The notes under the pieces: generated by a model
What the model saw: the letters and a program-made list of their open reading frames with translations, nothing else
Databases searched by the model: none
What the model was told of the DNA's origin: nothing
Program-made: the position numbers and the translations under genes
Origin: Acidobacteriota bacterium
GTDB lineage: Bacteria > Actinomycetota > Acidimicrobiia > ATN3
Assembly (NCBI GenBank): GCA_003577105.1
Contig: QEUQ01000015.1
Span: 1 to 63,301 of the forward strand
DNA: 63,301 nt
Reading direction: 5' to 3'
Part shown: positions 17,994 to 28,679 of the stretch, piece after piece
Layout: every line of letters starts with the position of its first letter
Position numbering within the stretch: the stretch's first letter is position 1

Positions 17994-18788
17994 TCAGCTC
18001 GCGTCGCGCACATGCCGTAGCAGCTGGTCACAGAATCGCTCGATACCAAGTTCCGCCACCGGTTCGGAATATTTCGGCCGGTCTAAAGCTTCGTCTTGGC
18101 GTGACATGAGCAAGGCGGCTGATGTGTAGAGCCGTTCGTCGACGAGTCTTCTGCACAGTTCGGCATAGCGCTCCAAATAGGACGCTTTCTTGAACTCAGG
18201 AAATACCTCGAAATGAGGTTCGCGAGGTTCGACTGGAGCGAGGCTCTCGTCGCACGACTCGAGCAAGAACAGGTAGCCGACAAATGGAGCCGGGCTGCTG
18301 CCGAAGGCCCCTTCGCGAAATGCCGTCCAAAGGTCTGTTGCATTTCCGATTGCCTCCTCAGCCCGGTTATTGAAGTTGTTTCCGAAGCTGGGTCCGACTT
18401 GTGACTTGATTTCAACTACGGCACGCAATCGACGATCCTTGACAACGATGAGATCCCACGCTTTCTGTGAACGGAAGAATCCGGGTATCTCGGTTTGTTT
18501 GAAATGAATCTCGCTCGGATTCACGCCTGCGGCGACCGTGAGTGCCTTGAGCGCCCGAAGGAATCCATCGCACTGCTTGCCCCCTACGACTTCACCACGC
18601 CGACCATCGAAAGTTTCGGGGCGGTCCACTGCTCCGCCAGCCCTACTGCTCCAGAAATGCTGAACCGCATCTCCGAATAGGTCAGCAATTTCAGGCAAGG
18701 CGAAGCTGGGCGTTGGCTGCTGAAGATTCCACGGCAGCGGTAACGCGATGTACAGCCTCTGCGTGATAAGCGGCCTGACTCTCGACAC
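17994..18788 (-). CDS. Type II restriction endonuclease, PaeR7I/XhoI family (probable CTCGAG specificity)
   Basis: A 264-residue protein with the PaeR7I family hallmark VEIKSQVGPSFGNNFNNR, in which WDLIVV...VEIK supplies the PD-(D/E)xK metal site. PaeR7I and XhoI cut CTCGAG; that specificity is inferred from family membership. The frame begins at GTG 18788, overlapping the methylase by 98 nt, but TTG at 18698 overlaps the methylase stop (TTGCCTGA) and would give a 234-residue protein closer to other members, with translational coupling. CTCGAG occurs inside this gene (18258-18263) and elsewhere in the window, so host sites must be modified. The stop is 60 nt from tRNA-Leu. Confidence 0.88.
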   Translation of the reverse strand: MSRVRPLITQRLYIALPLPWNLQQPTPSFALPEIADLFGDAVQHFWSSRAGGAVDRPETFDGRRGEVVGGKQCDGFLRALKALTVAAGVNPSEIHFKQTEIPGFFRSQKAWDLIVVKDRRLRAVVEIKSQVGPSFGNNFNNRAEEAIGNATDLWTAFREGAFGSSPAPFVGYLFLLESCDESLAPVEPREPHFEVFPEFKKASYLERYAELCRRLVDERLYTSAALLMSRQDEALDRPKYSEPVAELGIERFCDQLLRHVRDAS

Positions 18789-19734
18789 CTATTGAGTCAC
18801 GGCCCCACGCGAGTGCCGCAATGGAGGTCGTAGCTGTGCCGCTGAATGGATCCATGACGGTGTCACCGACGAAAGAGAACATGCGCACGAGTCGCTCAGC
18901 AAAAACCACCGGGAACGGCGCCGGATGGCGCTGCGTAGATGCTCCACCCATGCTCCACACTTGCTGAAACCATTCACGATGCCGGTCTCTGGGAATTACC
19001 GAAAGCACTCTTTCGGCGGGCGTTGGCGACCGATAACCTCCCGGCTTTCTCTGCGACAGCACCCACTCGATGTCGTTCTTGATCACAGCATTGGGCTCGT
19101 AGGGTTTGCCTAGGAACCCTCCGCCGCCAGCTTCGAAGTTTGCATTGGCAATCTTGTGCCAGACGATTGTCGCCAAATTATCGAACCCGATTGCGCGGCA
19201 CCGTTCTTGAATCGTGGCGTGCAGCGGGACCACGACGTGGCGGCCAAATCGGCGTCTCGGCAGGCAGACGTCTCCGACATTGATAACGAGTCGGCCGCCA
19301 GGAACGAGGACGCGCATGCACTCACTCCAAACTTTGGAGAGGTGGTCATTGAACTCCTCGTAGTCATCGACATGACCGAGTTGGGATGGCCCGGGGTCGT
19401 ACTCCTTCAGTGTCCAGTAGGGGGGCGATGTTACGACTAGCTGAATTGACTCGTCTGGAATCCAGCTGAGGTCGCGAGCATCTCCGTTTACGAGCGAGTG
19501 CGAGGTTGGCACGAGGGCGCAAGCAGCCTCGATTTCTGAGCAAGCAGCCAGGTTCTTAGCAATTGCGGGTATTGCCTTTTGCGGTTGCTCGGCCACATCT
19601 TCAAGGAGGCCCGATGGCGTGATTTCCTGAAGGATCTTCGAGGTGCGGCTAGCTGCTCCCGCGCCTCGATGGATAACGGCCGACCTCAACGGGAGAGATC
19701 CGCTTGGGACTCGCACTCTTGCGTCTTGACTCAT
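18691..19734 (-). CDS. Type II DNA methyltransferase (beta-class amino-methyltransferase)
   Basis: The 347-residue protein has catalytic motif IV as TSPPYWTLKEY (residues about 107-117) and, near the C-terminus, the AdoMet motif I/X region DPFSGTATTSIAAL. This order is that of beta-class N4-cytosine/N6-adenine methyltransferases; SPPY is more usual for N4-cytosine enzymes, NPPY for N6-adenine. The first 80 residues are not part of the core and may help recognition. It precedes and overlaps the endonuclease gene on the same strand, so it should protect CTCGAG sites. The base it modifies is uncertain: the PaeR7I methylase is reported to be an adenine enzyme, so a different class here would be of interest. 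Confidence 0.9.
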   Translation of the reverse strand: MSQDARVRVPSGSLPLRSAVIHRGAGAASRTSKILQEITPSGLLEDVAEQPQKAIPAIAKNLAACSEIEAACALVPTSHSLVNGDARDLSWIPDESIQLVVTSPPYWTLKEYDPGPSQLGHVDDYEEFNDHLSKVWSECMRVLVPGGRLVINVGDVCLPRRRFGRHVVVPLHATIQERCRAIGFDNLATIVWHKIANANFEAGGGGFLGKPYEPNAVIKNDIEWVLSQRKPGGYRSPTPAERVLSVIPRDRHREWFQQVWSMGGASTQRHPAPFPVVFAERLVRMFSFVGDTVMDPFSGTATTSIAALAWGRDSIGVESQAAYHAEAVHRVTAAVESSAANAQLRLA

Positions 19735-19826
19735 GGTTGGAGCCTAGTCCACCCCGTATGACAATTGACTGAATTTGGCGGCCGTCAAGTTGAACGCTGA
19801 TGCCGCGGTGCAGATCAGCACCGTCT

Positions 19827-21368
19827 TCAGCCTTTGTCACGCAGCATTCGCCGGAGGATCTTCCCCGATGCGGACTTGGGAATCTCCTCGACGAACTCGA
19901 CCTCGCGGATCTGCTTGAAGTGGGCGACCTGACCGGCGATGTGAGCGGTGATCTCCTCTGCGGTTGATTCGACTCCCGGCTTGAGTACCACAAATGCCTT
20001 CGGGATCTCACCAGCTTCTTCGTCGAGAATCCCAATTACCGCCGCATCTGCAACAGCGGGATGAGTGACCAACAGTGCCTCTAGCTCGGCCGGAGCAACC
20101 TGGAAGCCCTTGTACTTGATCAACTCCTTGACCCTGTCGACGATCGAGAAGTACCCGTCGGGATCAACCGTCGCGACGTCACCGGTGTGCAGCCATCCTT
20201 CGGAGTCGATGGTCTCCGCGGTTGCCTCCTCGTTGTTGAGATAGCCAGGCATCACCTGGGGGCCGCGAATCCACAGCTCTCCTTCTTCATCAGCCGCAGC
20301 GTCTTCGCCGGTCTCCGGATCGACAATCCTGGCCTCTGTGGAAGAAACCAGGAGCCCGACCGTGCCCGGACGTGCTCTACCCAAAGGTGAAACATGGGTT
20401 ACAGGCGAGAGTTCAGTCATCCCGTATCCCTGGGCAACCTCGCACCCAAGACGAGCCTCTGCCTCCGCCGCCAAATCAGCCCCCAGCGGGGCGGCCCCAG
20501 AGAAGACTTGTTCGAGATTGCTTAGGTTGTACTCATCTACGAGGGGGTGCTTGGCGAGTGCCAGGACCACCGGAGGTACGACGAGAGCTCTCTTCACCTT
20601 GTACTCCTGGGCGAGGCGGAGGAATTCAGGTAAGTCGAATCGGGGCATGGTGATCACCGTCGCTCCCGCAGCCAGGCTTCCGTTGAGGAGCACCGAGAGG
20701 CCGTAGATGTGGAAGAACGGAAGGAAGGAGATGATCGGTTCGCCCTCTTCGAACGGCAGGATCGCGGAAACCTGCTCGTGGTTGGCGACCAGATTGCGAT
20801 GGGTGAGCATGACTCCCTTGGCCAGCCCCGTTGTGCCGCTCGAATACGGCAGGCAGACCACGCTATCTGTGGGAATCTCTACGTGAGTCTCGAGTGGTTC
20901 GCCCATGAGATCGGCGAGGCTCTCACCGCTGCCCGGGTCGATCGTGACCACCGACTCGACGCTTGTACCGTCGGCCCCCGCAGCTGCAAGCTCGGCGAGC
21001 GGCGAGACCGTGATCAGTAGGCGGGCGCCCGAATCGGTCAGCTGGTGGTGGATCTCGCGGTCCGTGTAGGTCGGGTTGATGGTGGTCACCGTGCATCCGG
21101 CCCATGCGGCACCGTGGAGGGCTACCGCATATTCGGGAATGTTGGGTGCTAGCAGCGCGATGACGTCACCCGGGGCACAGCCGCGCGCGACGAGTCCGCC
21201 AGCGAGCGCCTTGATAGATGCGAAAAGTTCGCCATAGGTGATCGTCCGGCCGGTGGCACCCTCCACAAGCGCCGGCGATTCGGAGAGGCGCTCGGCGTGG
21301 CGCATTGCATAAGGGGTGAGCAACGTCTCCGGAATTGAGATATCGGGGTAGGTACTCGTATACGTCAT
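19827..21368 (-). CDS. Acyl/aryl-CoA ligase (4-coumarate-CoA ligase-like)
   Basis: A 513-residue adenylate-forming enzyme with P-loop YSSGTTGLAKGVMLTHRN, the AMP-binding GYGMTELSPVTH, hinge GDVATVDPDGYF and the C-terminal lysine motif KSASGKILRRML. These enzymes activate a carboxylic acid with ATP and load CoA. The pattern is closest to plant-type 4-coumarate and medium-chain acyl ligases. ATG at 21368 is preferred since GAGGGAG lies six bases upstream; a frame reaching 21431 overlaps the upstream gene. It follows the D-threonine aldolase-like gene by 20 nt and is likely co-transcribed. The acid is unknown. Confidence 0.9.
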   Translation of the reverse strand: MTYTSTYPDISIPETLLTPYAMRHAERLSESPALVEGATGRTITYGELFASIKALAGGLVARGCAPGDVIALLAPNIPEYAVALHGAAWAGCTVTTINPTYTDREIHHQLTDSGARLLITVSPLAELAAAGADGTSVESVVTIDPGSGESLADLMGEPLETHVEIPTDSVVCLPYSSGTTGLAKGVMLTHRNLVANHEQVSAILPFEEGEPIISFLPFFHIYGLSVLLNGSLAAGATVITMPRFDLPEFLRLAQEYKVKRALVVPPVVLALAKHPLVDEYNLSNLEQVFSGAAPLGADLAAEAEARLGCEVAQGYGMTELSPVTHVSPLGRARPGTVGLLVSSTEARIVDPETGEDAAADEEGELWIRGPQVMPGYLNNEEATAETIDSEGWLHTGDVATVDPDGYFSIVDRVKELIKYKGFQVAPAELEALLVTHPAVADAAVIGILDEEAGEIPKAFVVLKPGVESTAEEITAHIAGQVAHFKQIREVEFVEEIPKSASGKILRRMLRDKG

Positions 21369-21388
21369 GGCCATCTCCCTCTTCTGTA

Positions 21389-22471
21389 CTAAGCCGAGCT
21401 GACACCGTACCCGCGGGCCTCGATCGGCCACCGGGCTACGACCTCGTCGCCCGAGAGAACCCAGAACTCGTCATGGAAGTTCACGGTCGGATCGATATGG
21501 GCTATGGAGAGATTCGCTTTGGAGCCCAAAGGGAAATCACCCTCGTCAACTCGAAGCGTTGCGTGCTCGTCAGAGAGGAACATGACATCGCCCTGACCGG
21601 GGCCAATCACTTTCGGATTCCCATGGTCCATGGCGAACGCCTTGAGCCCACCGTCAGCAACGGCGAGATGCGGAGACGGCCGGCTTATCACGGTCGTCAT
21701 CACCCAGGCCGCCCGGTCAAAGCCGAGCTCGAGATCTAGATATGCGTCGTCCATTAGCGCGTATGAACCCGCCTGGATCTCGGTGATTCCATCGATCATG
21801 CCTGTGATGCGATAGGTGCCTGTGCCGCCGCCCGAGACGATCTGGACTTCAATGCCGGATTCTTCAATCAGCGCCTTGGCGTCGAGTAGGACTTGCATAG
21901 CCTGGCGCGCAGCGCTCTCGCGGGCATCGCCGTCGGCCATGAGCACAGCGTGGCCCTCATAGCCCATCACTCCGCGGAATTCGAGGCCCGGCAGGTCGGT
22001 GGCAATTCGTGCCAGGTCTGCCGCTGCCTCGGGCCTCACGCCGCAGCGGGGCATGCCGACATTGATGTCGATGAGGATTCCAATTGTCGATGCATGCCCA
22101 ACGCTGCCAACAGCGTCAGAAAGCTCCCGCAATCCGAGCTCTGAATCGGCCGCGACGGTCAAGCGGGTCTTGGCAGCGATGTCGGCACACCTCTCGGCCT
22201 TGCCCGGCCCTAACGGTTCGTTTGCTATGAGGATGTCGGCGACCCCGTGGGCCGCACAGATTTCGGCCTCATAGACAGTTGCACAGGTGACGCCGACGCA
22301 AGCGCCCGCCTCGAGCTGGCGGCATAGGATTTCGGGTGTCTTGTGAGCCTTGAAGTGGGGTCTCAACTTGGCGCGCGCATCCTTGAAGAAGGAAGCCATC
22401 TTTTCGATGTTTCTGTCGAGCGTATCAATCTCGGCGACTAGCGCCGGCGTCGGTATCTCGTCGAGGTGCAA
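21389..22471 (-). CDS. D-threonine aldolase-like PLP enzyme (alanine racemase N-domain fold)
   Basis: A 360-residue fold-type III PLP protein. The PLP lysine is in [13 protein letters not shown] near the N-terminus, and the C-terminal metal motif is [13 protein letters not shown]. His-x-Asp at that place corresponds to the metal ligands of D-threonine aldolase; D-serine dehydratases have His-x-Cys, so the aldolase is favoured. Such enzymes split D-3-hydroxy amino acids to glycine and an aldehyde. The gene is divergent from fumarase with an 89 nt gap and leads a two-gene unit with the CoA ligase. A relation between the two products, for example aldehyde to acid to CoA ester, is only a guess. 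Confidence 0.85.
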   Translation of the reverse strand: MHLDEIPTPALVAEIDTLDRNIEKMASFFKDARAKLRPHFKAHKTPEILCRQLEAGACVGVTCATVYEAEICAAHGVADILIANEPLGPGKAERCADIAAKTRLTVAADSELGLRELSDAVGSVGHASTIGILIDINVGMPRCGVRPEAAADLARIATDLPGLEFRGVMGYEGHAVLMADGDARESAARQAMQVLLDAKALIEESGIEVQIVSGGGTGTYRITGMIDGITEIQAGSYALMDDAYLDLELGFDRAAWVMTTVISRPSPHLAVADGGLKAFAMDHGNPKVIGPGQGDVMFLSDEHATLRVDEGDFPLGSKANLSIAHIDPTVNFHDEFWVLSGDEVVARWPIEARGYGVSSA

Positions 22472-22560
22472 TTGCGGCTCGCTTTGACTCGTCTTGGGCG
22501 GTCGGGTGCGGCGAGCTTATCGTTGGGCGCACAAGACTGACACGCATGGGAGGCGGATTG

Positions 22561-23940
22561 ATGAGTGAGTTCAGGGTCGAGCGCGATTCGATGGGCGAGA
22601 TGCAAGTGCCGGCAGAAGCGCGCTATGCCGCATCGACCCAGCGCGCTGTGGAGAACTTTCCGGTGAGCGGGTACCGCCTGCCGCGCGCGGTGGTGGGGGC
22701 ACTGGGGCTGATCAAGTGGGCGGCAGCCGAATCCAACGCCGAGCTGGGTTTGCTCGACGCAAAGATTGCCGGCGCGATCACTGAGGCGGCGCTCGAGGTG
22801 GCCCGCGGCGAGCACGACGACCATTTTCCTCTTGACGTATTTCAGACGGGCTCAGGGACGTCTTCAAATATGAACGCCAACGAGGTGATTGCGAACCGAG
22901 CTACGGAGTTGATTGGTGGGGATCCCCGCGTGCATCCGAACGATCACGTCAACGCGGGCCAGTCGAGTAACGACGTCTTTCCGACCTCGATACATGTTTC
23001 GGTCTATACGGAGATCGACGCGGTTCTGCTTGAATCTCTCGAGACCCTTGCCGCTTCGCTTGAAGCCAAGGCGGTTGAGTACGACGGCATCATCAAGGCA
23101 GGGCGCACACACCTGATGGATGCGACTCCGGTCCGCCTGGGTCAGGAGTTCGGGGGATACGCGGCTCAAGTCCGATACGGGATCGCTCGTATCAACGATG
23201 CGCTGGCGCGCCTTGCTGAATTGCCGCTTGGTGGAACAGCAACGGGCACGGGGATCAACACGCATCCGGAATTCGCACGCATCGCTATTGAGCGGCTCGC
23301 CAAGTCCACGGGGCTGCCCTTTGTCGAAGCGCCAAATCACTTCGAAGCCCAGGGCGGCAGGGATGCTCTCGTTGAGATGAGCGGAGTCCTGAGGACTCTC
23401 GCGGTCTCGCTCTACAAGATCGCTAACGATATTCGGTGGATGAATTCGGGACCGATGGCGGGAATAGCAGAGATCCGAGTCCCGTCGGTCCAGCCCGGAT
23501 CATCGATCATGCCGGGCAAGGTGAATCCCGTCTACTCCGAGGTTGTAATGCAAGTAGCGGCCCAAGTGATCGGGAACGATGCGGCAGTCGGAGTGTCAGG
23601 ACTCTCGGGTAACTTCGAGCTGAACGTGATGATCCCGGTGATCGGTTGGAATGTGCTCGAGTCGGTGGCTTTGATCGCAACGGCATCAAAGCTCTTCGCC
23701 GAGAGGTGTGTTGACGGGATCGTTGTGAATGAGGAGCGGTGCCTCAAGGGTGCGGAGTCGAGCTTCTCGATTGTCACGGCGTTGGTGCCGGCAATTGGTT
23801 ACGACCTGTGCGCGGAGATCTCCAAGGAGGCCGCTGCTACTGGTAGAACGATTCGCGAGGTGGCCATCGAGAAGGGGGTCGATGCGGCAGTCGTGGACGA
23901 GGCCCTTGACTTGAGAGCCATGACCGAGCCCGGGGTGTAG
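22561..23940 (+). CDS. fumC: Class II fumarate hydratase
   Basis: The 459-residue protein carries the fumarase/aspartase signature [12 protein letters not shown], the substrate-site blocks [14 protein letters not shown] and [12 protein letters not shown], and [15 protein letters not shown]. It hydrates fumarate to malate in the TCA cycle and needs no iron-sulfur cluster. The ATG at 22561 is chosen because GGGAGG lies seven bases upstream; an in-frame ATG at 22546 has no such site. It ends only three bases before the stop of the convergent MFS gene. It also connects with the ethylmalonyl-CoA pathway genes further right, whose products feed succinate and malate. Confidence 0.96.
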   Translation: MSEFRVERDSMGEMQVPAEARYAASTQRAVENFPVSGYRLPRAVVGALGLIKWAAAESNAELGLLDAKIAGAITEAALEVARGEHDDHFPLDVFQTGSGTSSNMNANEVIANRATELIGGDPRVHPNDHVNAGQSSNDVFPTSIHVSVYTEIDAVLLESLETLAASLEAKAVEYDGIIKAGRTHLMDATPVRLGQEFGGYAAQVRYGIARINDALARLAELPLGGTATGTGINTHPEFARIAIERLAKSTGLPFVEAPNHFEAQGGRDALVEMSGVLRTLAVSLYKIANDIRWMNSGPMAGIAEIRVPSVQPGSSIMPGKVNPVYSEVVMQVAAQVIGNDAAVGVSGLSGNFELNVMIPVIGWNVLESVALIATASKLFAERCVDGIVVNEERCLKGAESSFSIVTALVPAIGYDLCAEISKEAAATGRTIREVAIEKGVDAAVVDEALDLRAMTEPGV

Positions 23941-23943
23941 TCC

Positions 23944-25407
<1,464 letters not shown>

Positions 25408-25478
25408 CGTGCTCTCCGTAATGCAGTGGGCCGTGAATCGTAACGATTGAGAGCCCTTCAGCGCGAGTTGGACCGGCG

Positions 25479-26846
25479 TCAAAGCTGCGTGATGCGCCTA
25501 GCCTCTCTCTGACCTGACAGATACGCACCATGGACGGTGCTCCTGAATTGGCGGTTTGTGGCCTCGCCGGCAAAGAAGAGCCGGTTGTCGACGGGCTCGG
25601 CGAGCGCGTCGTAGTCATCACTTGTTCCACCAACCTTCACGTATGAGTACGCTCCCTGGGCGAATGGGTCTGATTCCCATTTCCAGATTGCAAAGGCTTC
25701 CGGGGCAATCGCCGTGCCGCCAAACATGGAGCGCAGTCCGGCCATTACTTGATCGAGAATCTCAGAGTCCTGAGCAGAGCGGAGAGACCGGGCATCATCT
25801 CCGGCGGCATAGGCCAGCAATACCGGTGCGTCTTCGAAGCGGGATACGTTCATGGTGACGGCAAACTTGGCACCGCCGGGAGGCGCATAGCCGAGGAAAT
25901 CGACATCGCGGGGCCAGAAGATCTTTGGGAATCGGAGAGCAACTTTGGCGACGGCCCCGAAACCGAGCCGCTCAATGGCCCGTTGCTTGGTCTCCGGGAG
26001 TGCGGGCGAGAACTTGACATCTCCCGACTTGAGCACCCCGAGGGGTAAGGTTACCACGACTCTGTCAACTTGGTGCTCTTCGTTGAGCGTGATGACTGTT
26101 GCGTGATCTTTCGAGTAGTTGATCTCCCTGATGGGTTTGTTCAACTCGATCTTTAGGCCCGCGCCGACCTCTGCAGCGACTTTTCCGTATCCCTGAGGGA
26201 GTACGACTCCCGCACCATCGAACTCCTCATCGTCATCTGAGTACCAAGCAGATGCGTGATCGAGGTTGTCGGAGATTCCAAGCTCAACTGTCTTGATCGC
26301 CCACTCGATCTCTGGCGACCTTCGTTCGCCCTTCATTGCCTCGCTCACGGCTTGACCGACCGATATGTCCTCGCTGGATCGTTCGGCGATTTCACCTGCG
26401 CGCTCCTCAAGTTCCTCAATCTTGGACTCGAGCGTTTCAGTCTCGGATTCTGAAAGGGGCTTGTCGGTGAAGACGAAGGAGTTCTCTTCTCTGGTTTCGA
26501 AGGTCGGGGCACCGAGGCGCGCGGCGATTTCGGCAATCGGGTTGTCGATGGTGCCCTCGATCCATTGAGCGCCGAAGTCGATCGGTACGCCCAAGGAGTT
26601 GTCCGTGTAGATTCGCCCACCAATTCGGTTGCGGGCCTCAAAGACGGTTACATCAAAGCCGCGCCTAGCGAGCTCCGAAGCGGCGGTGAGGCCAGCCATG
26701 CCGGCTCCGATAACAGCGATACGCGAATTGCCCTGGCGCAGACCGGATTCACTGCACCCCGGCAGCGCGGTGAGCGCGCCGATGAGGAGTGCTCCTTTGA
26801 GAAATCCCCGCCGACCGAGTCTTATCGTCGCCGGGGACTCGATCAC
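25479..26846 (-). CDS. Tat-exported lipoprotein flavin amine oxidase
   Basis: The 455-residue protein starts with a twin-arginine signal, RLGRRGFLKGALL, running into a lipobox LPGC (Cys near residue 31), so it should be folded with FAD in the cytoplasm, exported by Tat and anchored outside. The Rossmann motif VIGAGMAGLTAASELARRG is followed by VTVFEARNRIGGRIYT. The C-terminal FAD block is NRLFFAGEATNRQFRSTVHG with AYLSGQREA, as in polyamine and monoamine oxidases. It oxidises an amine, releasing an aldehyde and hydrogen peroxide. The start is adjacent to the stop of the SRPBCC-MFS gene, and the next MFS gene follows, so an exported amine oxidase is sandwiched by two carriers, possibly for amine import. 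Confidence 0.9.
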   Translation of the reverse strand: MIESPATIRLGRRGFLKGALLIGALTALPGCSESGLRQGNSRIAVIGAGMAGLTAASELARRGFDVTVFEARNRIGGRIYTDNSLGVPIDFGAQWIEGTIDNPIAEIAARLGAPTFETREENSFVFTDKPLSESETETLESKIEELEERAGEIAERSSEDISVGQAVSEAMKGERRSPEIEWAIKTVELGISDNLDHASAWYSDDDEEFDGAGVVLPQGYGKVAAEVGAGLKIELNKPIREINYSKDHATVITLNEEHQVDRVVVTLPLGVLKSGDVKFSPALPETKQRAIERLGFGAVAKVALRFPKIFWPRDVDFLGYAPPGGAKFAVTMNVSRFEDAPVLLAYAAGDDARSLRSAQDSEILDQVMAGLRSMFGGTAIAPEAFAIWKWESDPFAQGAYSYVKVGGTSDDYDALAEPVDNRLFFAGEATNRQFRSTVHGAYLSGQREARRITQL

Positions 26847-28604
26847 TTAGATCGGGCCGATGCCGCCACCTGCCATACCTGGAGGTGGGCCGATGTCTGG
26901 GGAGATGTCTTCAAGTTCACGCCGCGCGGTTTCGGGGAAGAAGAGATACATCAAGAAAGCCGAGATGAGCGCAAATGGCAGCAGGGTGAGTATCGCTGGG
27001 GCATATCCCCCCATGGTAACGATGAGCTGACCGGCTATGAAGGCTCCGGCCGCTCCGCTGCCCATTCCTATGGCACTAGATACAGTCGAGGCAGATGATC
27101 GCAGCGAGGTTGGAAATAGCTCGGTTGTATATGAGCCAAGCGCGGGAATCCACATCGCAGAGATCAGACTGCCGAGCGCCGAGGCAATCCAGAGAGGTGC
27201 TCCGGTAAGCCAATAGAGGGCTGCCTGGCTAGTTGCTCCCACCGTGGCGGCTGTGATGCCCACTTTTCTCCGCCCCATGGTGTCGGCGAGGCGACCGCCA
27301 ATGATCATGCCTGCCGCACCGGGCAGTGTTGTTATGACCGTGAATAGCACGTACATGCCCGGCGTATACCCGAGAGCGTTCTGGATATAGCGGCCCTGAT
27401 AGCGGCCTGCCGGGCTGCCATAGAGGGCCGAGAAAAGGGCGAGAACTCCCACCAGCGCGGTCCACTTCACGTGTGGCTTTCTGATCAACGTCTTCATCGG
27501 TGCCCCGTGCCATGCGCCTTCGAAGCGGCGCGATTCGGGCAGGTGACGAGCAAATACCGGAACTGTCAGCAGCATGAGAGCGGCGAGACCGTATAGGACC
27601 CTCCATCCGCCAGGAGAGATGTGCATCACGGCGGGAAGCATTATCAGTCCGATGCCTCCGCCGAGCCCGCCGCACATGGTGAAGACGCTAAGTGCGTATG
27701 CGCGTGACCCAGCGGGCATTTCCTCTATCACGTAAATCCATGCCAGCGAGAGCGCGACGAACATTGGGGCTCTCACAATCGCCTGCAGAACCGTGAAGAT
27801 CACGAGGTTGGGGGCAAAGGCTGAGAGGAACGTACAAGTCGACGTCACTGCGAGAACGGGCAGAAGAATTCGCCGCCTCCCGATGCGGTCGCCGAAGGGC
27901 AGGATCACCAGTCCCGGAATCGCACCTATGCCGATGAAGAAGAACATCCGCCCGAGCCCGGCGTCATTGCTGTGGAAGCTCTCGATGATCTGGTGTTGCG
28001 CGGCAGAGGTGAGTGATGTCATGTAGCCCATGACCACCGCGTACGCACACATGGTCGCGAGCAAGACGACCTCGGAGCGGGCCATGGGCTCGGCCGGCGA
28101 CCACCACGGGGCCTTTTCAGTGCGCTTGTTGTGTTTGCCGGCCATGACATTGTCGAGGCCCTGTAGCGACGAGGTCGCAGTCTTGCGAATCTGCCCCCTG
28201 ATGAGCGGGCTGAACATGAATGCGAAGACCGGAACCGTTCCGCTCCATCGCTGAGTCATGCGCACGTTGGTAACCGAGTCGCCGGCCTCAGTCAGATTTA
28301 TTGCGAGCTGCCAGTGGCTCACCGGCCCAAAGCGCCCCTCTCGCATTGCGATTACGAGGCGGCTCCCAGGGTCGGCTTCGAGTACTACGGCGTCGAAGTC
28401 GAAAAGGGCGCTCTTGAAATGAAGCTCCGCGCCAACGGCTATCGGGCCGTCGGCTGTGGCTTCGTGGAGTCCCTCGAACCATCCATTCCAGCCGGAGATG
28501 TCCTCGAGAGCCCGCCAAATCGCATTGGCATCAGCACTGAAAATTGCCGACCGCGTGAGGCGATGCGCGTATCGTTCTTCTGTCGCTTGTGCGACCTCTT
28601 CCAA
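26847..28604 (-). CDS. Fusion of SRPBCC (START-like) domain with MFS transporter
   Basis: The 585-residue protein begins with about 145 residues that match the SRPBCC/polyketide cyclase pattern: an N-terminal strand RLTRSAIFSADANAIWRAL, then DISGWNGWFEGL, and a strand ITHWQ-type ladder. From residue about 175 it is an MFS carrier with 12 helices: FGDRIGRRRILLPVLAV is the loop 2-3 signature and GRLADTMGRRKVGITAA the loop 8-9 one. SRPBCC domains bind hydrophobic ligands. The fusion suggests a cytoplasmic ligand-binding module attached to a carrier. It is the first gene of the three-gene set and abuts the amine oxidase (stop 26847, start 26846). I know of no common family with this layout. Confidence 0.8.
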   Translation of the reverse strand: MEEVAQATEERYAHRLTRSAIFSADANAIWRALEDISGWNGWFEGLHEATADGPIAVGAELHFKSALFDFDAVVLEADPGSRLVIAMREGRFGPVSHWQLAINLTEAGDSVTNVRMTQRWSGTVPVFAFMFSPLIRGQIRKTATSSLQGLDNVMAGKHNKRTEKAPWWSPAEPMARSEVVLLATMCAYAVVMGYMTSLTSAAQHQIIESFHSNDAGLGRMFFFIGIGAIPGLVILPFGDRIGRRRILLPVLAVTSTCTFLSAFAPNLVIFTVLQAIVRAPMFVALSLAWIYVIEEMPAGSRAYALSVFTMCGGLGGGIGLIMLPAVMHISPGGWRVLYGLAALMLLTVPVFARHLPESRRFEGAWHGAPMKTLIRKPHVKWTALVGVLALFSALYGSPAGRYQGRYIQNALGYTPGMYVLFTVITTLPGAAGMIIGGRLADTMGRRKVGITAATVGATSQAALYWLTGAPLWIASALGSLISAMWIPALGSYTTELFPTSLRSSASTVSSAIGMGSGAAGAFIAGQLIVTMGGYAPAILTLLPFALISAFLMYLFFPETARRELEDISPDIGPPPGMAGGGIGPI

Positions 28605-28679
28605 AGCTCACAGCTCCCGCGAATTGATCCCATATGAGGATGCGCGCCACGCCCTCTGACGCGCTACCCTCTTCCTAGG

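Noticed and set aside
17852-19830. Integrated element with attachment sites at tRNA-Leu
   Set aside because: No repeat of the tRNA 3' end and no integrase were seen; only the restriction-modification pair is there.
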